64,000 nt of DNA from contig CADAAU010000006.1 of the NCBI GenBank assembly GCA_902786015.1, positions 97,252-161,251 of the forward strand. Reading direction: 5' to 3'. Position 1 is the stretch's first letter, and every line of letters starts with the position of its first letter. This document shows, piece by piece, positions 21,001-26,436 of this stretch. The position numbers and the translations under genes were made by a program. The stretch is from an uncultured Coriobacteriaceae bacterium (lineage in GTDB: Bacteria; Actinomycetota; Coriobacteriia; Coriobacteriales; Atopobiaceae). Below the pieces are notes generated by a model. That model was not told the origin of the DNA. It worked only from the letters and a program-made list of their open reading frames with translations, and ran no database searches.

Positions 21001-23682
21001 AGGGCTTGGGAAGAAATCCATGTCGGCCGTGCTAAAGAAGTCGTCAAACAGGATGGAGGGATCCACGGCCTCCAGCTGCGTGACCATTCCAGGGCGCATG
21101 CTTGCGTAGCCCGAGGATGTGGTGGAGTAGTCATTGTTGTCGAAGCGCGAGGTGACCGTGCTGCCACTCGTAATGCCAGGCAAGAAGCCCCGCTCATGGC
21201 CATTCTTGGACGGATAGCGGTTGTTAGCGTTCTCGCCCGAACGCGTCGCAGTCGTCGTGGACTGCCTTACGTTGCCCGCCGCGTTTCCGGGCAAATAGTG
21301 ATCCACGCCATAGCGCTTGAAGCCCATGAGGGTCGGGGCGACCAGAGGCACGAGGTCAGCCTTGTTTATGATGTTGTGGATGCTGTAGTAGCGCTGCGGA
21401 TTGGCTTTGTCGAACTTGTCGGTACCGCCCTGTGGGGCCTCAAAGGTGTACGCAAAGACATCGCATTTGTTTGCGCCCGAGGCGTACTGGTCCAGAAGGC
21501 GCCTGGCCGTGAGGTTTGAGGTGGCACCGGCGCGAGAATAGCCCGCGATCCAGAACTTGACCTTGCCCTGCTTTGCCTTTTGAGTGAGGTTGTTTCGGGC
21601 CAGGTAGGAGTTCACCTCGCTCGTGACCTTGTTGGCCGCGTCGGCGAATCCGGCAGCCTCGGCCATCGCCTCTCCACCTAGCGTCACGTTGCTAGCCCAC
21701 TCTGCCTCATAGCCGGCGCCGCGCACTGCAATGGGCACGAGCGTGAAGTCCTTGCCTGGGCCCTCCCAGATGGTCTTGCTCGCGATGGTCACGCCAATGG
21801 TATTGGTGCCGGGCTTTTGCACGTTGAAGTCGTTGACGTAGATGTCGTTGTCTGCACAGCCGATGTCTGCAAAGAACTGCCGTGCCGAGGCGTGCTTGTT
21901 GGTATAGTCGTTGGTGCTACCCGCGTTGAGATAGAAGCCACTCATGGCCATACAAAGCGATGTAGAGGCCAGGTGCTCGTTGTATTTGGTGGGGTTGTCG
22001 AGGAAGTAGCCATCGGAGTAGTAGAAGGAGGTGGCGCTTTCTGCGCTGGTGTCCTCAAAGTTGGGGAAGCGCACGTAGCCACGCTGCACTTCTCGGCCGT
22101 TGTAAACGTTGCTCGTCTTTGTTGGGGCGGCGTCACTCGCAGCGATGGCCGTAGGTTTTTGATACTCCCGCGCCGGTTCTCCAGTGGCTGACGAATTGTT
22201 TTGGTTGCGATTGCCTGCAACCAAAAAGATGGCACGCACGCTGTTGTTTGCGTTGTAAGTAAAGTGCGCATTGTTGTCGCTGGTGAGGTATCGGATGCAA
22301 TTTGGGCTTTGCTCGCCGTTGGGCGTTACGCGCATCGACGTGCCCGAGAAGGTGGCGAACCCCATGTGTACGTCCGAGCCGCGCGCAAGGTCGACGTTGA
22401 CGCGAGCACCCTTGGCGAGGATGTAGTTGCCGCCGCCGTTGTCCTTGATGATGGAAGTTCCACCAATGCTGAGCCCATTGGTGATGTCTTTTGACACCAA
22501 CACGCCACCACCAGTGCCAAAGCTGCCGCTAAAGGTGCGGTTGTTGGTAATCGTGCAACCAGAAATGGTCGTGGCTTCTTTGGTGATATAGATGCCGGCA
22601 CCATTTGTTGCGGAGTTGTTCGTCACCTTGAGGTCAGAAAACGATATTTCCTTTGAGTCGGCCCAGATGCCACCGCCGCCCGTACCTTCGGCCCTGTTAT
22701 ACTCTATGGTCGTGTTTCTTACAGAGGAGCCCGACTTGTTGAGGTAGATGCCGCCGCCATCGCCCTTTGCAAAGTTATAGCGAACTGAGGATTTTCCATC
22801 GCCGAGGACGTGGGACTTGTCCGAGTCGAATTGGATGCCACCGCCATTGCCGCGGTCGGCCACGTTGCCGTCGATGCTGGTTCGAACGAGCGTGAGCATA
22901 AACAGGCTATTGTTTGCATAGATGCCGCCGCCGGAGTTGTAGGCGTAGTTGCCCATAACGTGCACGTCGTTGAGGGTGAGCTTGATGTTTTCTCCATTGC
23001 CGTAGAAGGCGCCACCGTGGCCGCTCGTTCCCCAGTTCTGCTCGGCACGGTTTCCGGCAATGTACAGGTTGCAAAGCTCAACGCTGGCTCCGGCATCAGC
23101 CTCGATGCCACCGCCGCCGTTGGTGTTGTAGCCACCGGTGATGAGTCCGTACACATCACGCGTCATAGTGGTGTACGAGCCGCCCGTGCGATAGATCTTA
23201 AAGGTCCTCTTTGTGGCACCGCGCTGCGTGCTGCCATAGATGGTGAGCTTTGCGTTCTTGCCCACCTGAATCGCGCTGTCGTTACGCCCGCCGGATTTGG
23301 CGGCGCGGTCGATGGCATAGCCATTCATATATATCGTAACGTCCGCGTCGCTGGGCACCTTGACAGTCGTGCCCTTCCAGTCAGCCGTCATGGTGATGCG
23401 GAGTTTATCCTTGGCATGAAGCTTCATGTGGGTGTTTGCGTCCTTGGCCGAAGAAAAGGTCACGTCGCGCGTATATCTTTCTGCGGCTTGAGCAAACAAC
23501 GCAACTCCATTGTCGTCCGATTTGGGAACGACGTTCCGGCTTTCGAGCCCGAGGAATAGGTCAGTTGATTCTGCCGGCGCGCCCTCCTCGGCAATGCCAA
23601 GGGCAGGGGCAACCGCAAGGGTCGTAATGACCGCAAAAATCGCAAGAATGGATGTGAGCGGAGAACGTGTTCGACTATGCAT
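12055..23682 (-). CDS. giant secreted repeat protein with ChW cell-wall repeats
   Basis: About 3,875 aa from ATG 23682 (GAAGGGG upstream; GTG 23697 is an alternative). Order: signal peptide (1-33); right-handed beta-helix with G-G-G-I-Y repeats (~110-400); alpha/beta-hydrolase-like domain with G-Y-S-R-A-G at ~712, Asp in K-A-D-L-V-P at ~774 and His in V-D-H-Y at ~793; four repeat units of ~410-470 aa, each holding InlB-like pieces and a Y/H-K-P-x-(V/I)-x-x-V boundary; Ig-like and FN3-like modules; an MBG-like Y-T-G-K-A-I-N-P module (~3475-3535); a Pro/Glu/Lys linker (~3540-3575); and six ChW repeats (~3578-3875) with the G-W...G-T-T-G-Q-S-K-R-L-E-A pattern. No LPxTG motif. ChW repeats are generally thought to bind the cell wall, so a wall-associated adhesin or degradative protein is inferred. 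Confidence 0.93.
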   Translation of the reverse strand: MHSRTRSPLTSILAIFAVITTLAVAPALGIAEEGAPAESTDLFLGLESRNVVPKSDDNGVALFAQAAERYTRDVTFSSAKDANTHMKLHAKDKLRITMTADWKGTTVKVPSDADVTIYMNGYAIDRAAKSGGRNDSAIQVGKNAKLTIYGSTQRGATKRTFKIYRTGGSYTTMTRDVYGLITGGYNTNGGGGIEADAGASVELCNLYIAGNRAEQNWGTSGHGGAFYGNGENIKLTLNDVHVMGNYAYNSGGGIYANNSLFMLTLVRTSIDGNVADRGNGGGIQFDSDKSHVLGDGKSSVRYNFAKGDGGGIYLNKSGSSVRNTTIEYNRAEGTGGGGIWADSKEISFSDLKVTNNSATNGAGIYITKEATTISGCTITNNRTFSGSFGTGGGVLVSKDITNGLSIGGTSIIKDNGGGNYILAKGARVNVDLARGSDVHMGFATFSGTSMRVTPNGEQSPNCIRYLTSDNNAHFTYNANNSVRAIFLVAGNRNQNNSSATGEPAREYQKPTAIAASDAAPTKTSNVYNGREVQRGYVRFPNFEDTSAESATSFYYSDGYFLDNPTKYNEHLASTSLCMAMSGFYLNAGSTNDYTNKHASARQFFADIGCADNDIYVNDFNVQKPGTNTIGVTIASKTIWEGPGKDFTLVPIAVRGAGYEAEWASNVTLGGEAMAEAAGFADAANKVTSEVNSYLARNNLTQKAKQGKVKFWIAGYSRAGATSNLTARRLLDQYASGANKCDVFAYTFEAPQGGTDKFDKANPQRYYSIHNIINKADLVPLVAPTLMGFKRYGVDHYLPGNAAGNVRQSTTTATRSGENANNRYPSKNGHERGFLPGITSGSTVTSRFDNNDYSTTSSGYASMRPGMVTQLEAVDPSILFDDFFSTADMDFFPSPTMRYKKTSKPENSPTMEKFINDFVGDVQHWGIGDRHNYNQTLQRPFQDVIGTVFSMDKASSAGFVGRASTVMDRFSKIGGSSVTKMEIYRKVIRNYHSLKEKERERYKDAVATRLEQTGAYDYLTPEQKAKVKGSIPQFLDFAFLFVNGDWENESYNTTKCMMVPTFALNTSRIMANHYPEINLAWLRANDSYYKDDKTAYIISNGAKPAQPSALENKKQLKATEKNELAEGKHRITLDVVDLKGEAIYYKVTKAGKTISKNTCKNGYDIYRGGIDINVEDRDEIKVIAYAMSYGTKSDEVTFTIARTKPLHKVTVYDQPSAMNGGNPTTYEWPEETSQNIVASPTLRTNNTVYKFYRWDLQSGAALSNELQDRIIEGRNNPTAKVNMPVGGANGLSKTYSITIKAMYKEEVRNDNLHQVTIKVPGQNDVVRQVREGESFTYEPTIPEDKVFTMWQASETSSVKESVNHSLRPVTRYRGKTQWAGVNRAKIEFIAPRAGMQPDSRKPFRYPADYKLEFEAKLTDKVVNTINVTNIPEVGPGFKDVATIKYYVTNGSTPINEITQPMAWDARTTTVHNKDNTQTTTTTMTTYIDCPKRLSLPFANNNELNVSLKKKGEIEIDFSKADNNGGRYTKSIERKKDGSLRIKLEYVRKTTEGAPSYRVDVKAYDINDAAKKPISGEDGELVATECLDRTDQNKTFEPNWGPGVPGGESTWTYFAPEGSGLSEVVGSAGKKFTITDESKDLILLLAHKPAIDKVEVKAFPAPKTGEPLAVVPDGGSMTDAISFAYGKPGESIFADSYTPKVESITWTPAAPTEGDDAGKAAGNTQYSAAVKLGCADGKQIHFNNTTSVSVVEGVAGITSAKFDASKSTLYLTFDRTARVIDHQVTVKADAEEGDPVTSIWKEGETKSVTAKDDYEDKFFTGWTVRVNDRVLDPNATDAEAAAQNKTALQQLGLFVTVEGDSHVDKRSQRTVKVTLPKPNEDGVFAAGYTLSLTANYQTRADEVLVGIAWPTAELKDLADEATLSWIVDDETIQNATVPVSWTATEAYSETQVNHTFVANMRLDAATARQFMRIENGEARPTVLIQKTNPPEEKVGTANWNVDGSLTITATFGPITSDLPAYKVSVGHYDVNHYDVNNPDDSKLVGVYDADQIVVDETEEDTGGFTLVEPVVEGAEFVRWEIPGGSKIQFAGDANTNAFKFVEGASAQDACTIRALYKPVVSKVNVSVSAPVAEEELASTATASIELQKPELFGNRLPTVAVSGLTWTPDGDEGKAQYEMAYTAATALMYKKSNDSTKSDWECDYAQDVTVEASHAEGTEEPPSWLDTQTHTAYVFFPETEHDDRHQATIRDFAEGDADEGDPKVEMWYEGETKYLVAKQYQDKLFTGWTIMRTAQGTEAEDVDVTSKVLIAGSEATNASIGIEVPAAGDTGDFPKGYALSIVANYKEKVNELNVTVPQPMGTEATVTWDYDGATQTKNLPVSWSISYNEDTSTGNKIVTSGRVATLHLSLKPEELKTFVDEPDVEAELAEGADANGQQVDYGYATCEQASDGLVITVPFVTTEETIGARTVQMQSCDVNTEDHARLDGSEDEDYFTFADDEDGVTLYAPDVEGGVFVGWEYDDNEVVVTDVSPDDPSVATVAFKPEAQTGDTYVVKALYKPVVDNVQVDFAAPKGGEQLAVYEGATAELIPQNDAFQSLTASVTSLTWEPASTDGKAGYKTKYTATLTYALDQSERFDYAEDVVGTYGDYLVDLSVEDPQNAPDTVYVDFDATEPLMNHKVTVINNAQSFPTTHYWQEGSTKHLVARPDDDKVFVAWKVTNEAGTDVTGEFLNETLRKNSTVAITLPQSNEGDTYPSKDYELTVAADYAHKADKLSITIDKSDTGVIGTTAQVTYGNDGAGSTVSKPVMWTRAQQGMQDDATYTATIRLDASEASNLKRSNLAVVVNGDPDQKATATWDDAGNLLVSTSFSGCVAPEGSAFRGVTVKTFDVNASTPLTGSDALGTFVYTRHYDVLVLSGGKLTLYPHFVPGGAFDSWTAPAGMTSNGNEFTIGSELIASQNGITIQANYKPIVNSAQINVASPQKDEALATRASASVTLANSAFSTPTVVALQIAWSPAAGRDGKASEDTEYEVAMKLKYQKSPSEVTAWSYAYVDGAYLTAPGSSYASLDTKESDAYVLFAENATSNLISVDPVEELIVPYEKNKADEILQELQSKRKTVSIEANNGSGSSANITWETPKLVADGGKLNGAQWRARGKLTLPESVQAQDVYVYADITVEPATKFNLIHVDQPADVYDVAAGADEAAVRAVLETSTDLILEEGVIEQGTITWEKVECVDPEGTATYGAKWTATGKVSLPASVTNSNNVSLDVTMDVYTALAPAEENPIQMPYAMPEEDIYDQEKIITLHTDEPNGVIWYRIVDSDADTATNFVEYVDGSPIYLERETIDANDILVIEAYTMVGAQKSEDATFVYEFDTSVHIPEGDELVFDGTEQVGVWGYGDYTLMNPSSGARVDESGDACATNVGTYKVTAKLDSNREWFVDWPEDEAEPTTTTEDQVVAFSIVPASITYCDIDLVQNATYTGKAINPKPNLTLGDYVLVEGRDYTLSYSNNVNVGKAKVTITGKGNFIDSEVLEFEIIGEEPEPEPYPEPKPEPQPKPEPEPNPEPNPEPEPPAQLPVSYGGHAQTYGDLQAGKDGEVLGTTGQSKRLEAFWATVEGGSIEYRSHLQKIGWEDTWKHDGEISGTTGEARRLEAVQMRLSDQLAEAGYHVWYRTHSQTFGWLGWACDGTAAGTGGQSKRVEAIQVVVLHGDAKPEGYDASQTSFRGYVDANAHIQRDGWLGFQSAGEIGTTGQAKRLEAFWLKPGSLPEASLEYCSHLQRIGWEDTWKHDGEISGTTGQSRRIEAVRIRLTGGDADRLSVWYRVHSQTFGWSGWAHDGEEAGTTGLSKRAEAIEIVVLSKDAAAPGSSENALRTK

Positions 23683-23718
23683 GATGAGCCCCTTCACAGC
23701 GGGTTAAACATAGTCAAA

Positions 23719-23747
23719 ATAATAGCAAGAAAGATTTCCGTTTTACA
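23719..23747 (-). promoter_or_regulatory. candidate promoter of the giant surface gene
   Basis: On the minus strand TGTAAA (23747..23742) and TATTAT (23724..23719) are separated by 17 bp. The -10 matches 5/6 and the -35 only 3/6. It lies 37 bp before the ATG at 23682. Confidence 0.35.
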
Positions 23748-23902
23748 GTAGTTACGTTTACCCCCTGTATTAGGCGATGCAGTGTTTTCGTCCAGCGATT
23801 CAATCGCAGGCCCGAATTTGAGCTACGTCGCACCGAAACGTACTCTGCTACACTAAATACTGGCAAGGAGGGACCCACTCATGAAGTGCGGGGGTGTCGA
23901 AC

Positions 23903-25012
23903 ATGAACACACACGTCAGGCGCGTGCTGATAGCATTCGGCGTGGTCTTTGCAGTAATCGTCCTTGTCGTAGGAGGCTATACTGCCTATCTCTCGATTAC
24001 CTACAACCGCATTCCCGACGGAGAGAGCGTCGACGTCGCCAACAATGTCGATGGGGCAACCATCGCAGCAGGCAAAGACTACACTGTACTCACCTACAAT
24101 ATAGGTTTTGGTGCGTACACACCTGACTACACGTTCTTTATGGACGAGGGCATCATGAAGGACGGAACAAAGACGGTTGGCAAGCATTCGGTCGCATCGA
24201 GCAAAGAGAGCGTCCAGGCCTGCACGGATGGAGCAATCGACGTGATTGCACATGCGAATCCGGATTTCGTGCTGCTGCAAGAGATCGATGTCGATTCGAC
24301 GCGCAGCTATGGTGTGAACCAACGGGATGCTATCTGCTCGGCATTCGGCGATAAGGGCGCTGCCTTCGCGACCAACTTTCATTCCGCGTTTCTTGCGTAT
24401 CCGTTCCTTGAGCCGCACGGCATCGTCAACGCGGGGCTATTGTCGCTCTCGGGCACGCATGTCGATTCGGCCGTCCGGCGCACCTACCCCATTGACGAGG
24501 AATTCCCGACGAAGTTCTTTGACCTCGATCGCTGTTTCCTTGTGGAACGACTTCCGGTAGACAACGGAAAGGAACTCGTGCTCGTAAACAGCCACATGTC
24601 GGCCTACGATGAGGGCGGCATCATTCGAGAGGCCCAGATGGAGCTCTTGATGGGTGTGCTCCAACAAGAATATGCTGAGGGCGACTATGTTATAGCTGGC
24701 GGTGACTGGAATCACGCGCTATGCGGAACCGAGTCGCTGTACAAATCGATGCAGGACACCCCTCCGTGGTTGGCCACGTTCGACGAAGGCCTGCTGCCCA
24801 AAGGCTTCTCGGTCGTTCGTCCCACCAACTTGCCCGAGGTCGCGACATGTCGAGGCGCCGACATTGCCTACGAGCCAGGCGTCAACTACCAAGTCACGAT
24901 TGATGGGTTTATCGTCTCCGACAACGTCAAGGCAAGCGCCACAAACATCGACACTGGCTACGCATATAGTGATCACAACCCAGTCGAACTCACTTTTTCG
25001 CTCGGCAACTGA
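23903..25012 (+). CDS. membrane-anchored endonuclease/exonuclease/phosphatase family protein
   Basis: A 369-aa protein with one N-terminal membrane segment (~residues 8-30), then an extracytoplasmic EEP domain. The family motifs appear in order: L-T-Y-N-I-G-F-G, L-L-Q-E-I-D, N-S-H-M-S-A, G-G-D-W-N-H and S-D-H-N-P-V at the C-terminus, giving the metal and catalytic Asp/His/Glu residues. Members cleave phosphodiesters in nucleic acids or lipids; here the anchor suggests a surface substrate. Start choice is uncertain: ATG 23903 has a GGGGG box 8 nt upstream and GTG 23894 is also in frame. The strongest Shine-Dalgarno (AAGGAGGG, 23865..23872) faces an out-of-frame ATG at 23881. Confidence 0.82.
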   Translation: MNTHVRRVLIAFGVVFAVIVLVVGGYTAYLSITYNRIPDGESVDVANNVDGATIAAGKDYTVLTYNIGFGAYTPDYTFFMDEGIMKDGTKTVGKHSVASSKESVQACTDGAIDVIAHANPDFVLLQEIDVDSTRSYGVNQRDAICSAFGDKGAAFATNFHSAFLAYPFLEPHGIVNAGLLSLSGTHVDSAVRRTYPIDEEFPTKFFDLDRCFLVERLPVDNGKELVLVNSHMSAYDEGGIIREAQMELLMGVLQQEYAEGDYVIAGGDWNHALCGTESLYKSMQDTPPWLATFDEGLLPKGFSVVRPTNLPEVATCRGADIAYEPGVNYQVTIDGFIVSDNVKASATNIDTGYAYSDHNPVELTFSLGN

Positions 25013-25261
25013 TTGACCCCATACATTGGCTCTGGAGAGCTCCGTCTCCAAGGGCGGGTACTACGAAGACCCGGACTATCGGCATGTCCTTTAGAAATAC
25101 TCAAGAAGATTGGCTGTCCGCAGCTATTACCTATGCGGATCGTGCATGGTAGAGACGCTATACAATGATGCGTCGTCGACAAACAGGTGCCACTCTTCGT
25201 AACGAATAGGAGACCAAAGAAATATAATGCCCTCTATCTTATCGTTCGTACGGAGGTCGAC

Positions 25262-26281
25262 ATGCACTCCAAACATCGAATCGCATCCTTGTTTGTTCTG
25301 CTCCTCGCACTTGCTTCCATGCTGTCCACGCCGTGCTATCGGTGCCGGCTGTGACGCCGAGGACAATAACTGGATCGCCATCGAGGGCGACACCGACGGC
25401 AATGGCAGCCGTGGTCTCACCATAACGGCTGACTCAGGCGGCGGAACAACAGCGGGCATTGGCTCCGGGTCCGAAGACTGCGGCAACATCACCATAAAGA
25501 ACGCGACCGTCAAGGCATGGGGCGACGGCTCGGCAGCAGACATTGGCACAGGCGGCAACTGGGGCAATGGCGGCAAGATTTCATCTGTTGACATAGAGAA
25601 CTGTAGGATCGAAACAAAGGGCACGAACAAGACGGGCGCGGGCATCGGCGCTGGTCAGGGCTGCGAGTGCAAGAACATCACCATCAAGGATAGTGAGCGC
25701 TACGGGAACGCCATCGGAGAGGGCATGGGCGTGTACTTCTTCTTTTGGGAGAACTACGGCGACATGGACTCGATCACAATCGAGAACTCCACCATCGAGG
25801 CCACCTGGGACAGGGCGTCCGGTAGCAATAGCATGAAGGGTTCCTCTGCGGCGGGCATCGGATCGTGCACGAACGGTCGCAGGACGATCAGGCGACCTTC
25901 GAGTACTTTGCCGGGGTAAAGGTGGACGACGAGGTGCTGTCCGCAACCGCATACGACGCAAAGTCGGGCAGCGTCGTGCTCAGCCTCAAGTCGAGCTACC
26001 TGCAGGGGTTGTCCGCAGGCACGCATACGCTCGAGCCCCAGTTCGACGACGGGACGGCCCAAAAGGCGAGCTTCACGATTGCCGATGCCAAGGATGGCAA
26101 CAAAACGAACGGGCCGGACGAACCGGATAGCACGGCGCGCCAGAATGCCGGCACGACCAAGGCCGCCGGCGTGACCACAAACCGTGCGACCCTTCCGAAT
26201 ACGACCGACCCGTCGTTCTGCGCGCTGTCCTTAGCTCTCTTGGGTGCCGCAGTGCTCATCCTGCGTCGCGCGACCAGCTGA
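25262..26281 (+). pseudogene. broken surface protein with beta-helix and LPxTG-like anchor
   Basis: GGAGG precedes ATG 25262, which opens a signal peptide (M-H-S-K-H-R-I-A then a Leu/Ala core) but stops after about 30 codons. The reading then resumes in another frame as Gly/Asn-rich repeats (I-G-S-G, N-I-T-I-K-N, G-A-G-I-G-A-G) up to ~25870. A second shift leads into a V-L-S-L-K-S-S-Y-L-x-x-L-S-A-G-x-H-T-L module and an end L-P-N-T-T-D, a hydrophobic stretch and Arg-Arg. That end is a degenerate LPxTG sortase signal. At least two frameshifts, and probably an internal deletion after the signal peptide, make it inactive. It would have been a wall-anchored protein. Confidence 0.75.
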
Positions 26282-26329
26282 CGGTGGAGCGCCGGGCGAT
26301 TTTACCATCGCCTGGCGCGTAGGCGGCAG

Positions 26330-26436
26330 ACGGGTCCTTTGCACGGTGGCAACGACTACGGGACTGCCGAGCAGACCGCCAGGCTATTGGGACCGAAGCG
26401 CGCGGAGCATCTGTTCAGGGCCAAGTCGATGACGGC
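26330..26436 (+). pseudogene. amidohydrolase fragment
   Basis: A stretch of about 33 codons (H-G-G-N-D-Y-G-T-A-E-Q ... L-G-P-K-R-A-E-H-L-F) is nearly the same as part of the longer amidohydrolase relic at 37623..38222 and is similar to it at DNA level too. It abuts the end of the EAL-domain gene. Too short to be functional; it marks a duplication or rearrangement. Confidence 0.7.

Noticed and set aside
25084..25152. 22-codon ORF after the EEP gene
   Set aside because: No ribosome binding site or similarity; could be a relic tail but is too short to support.
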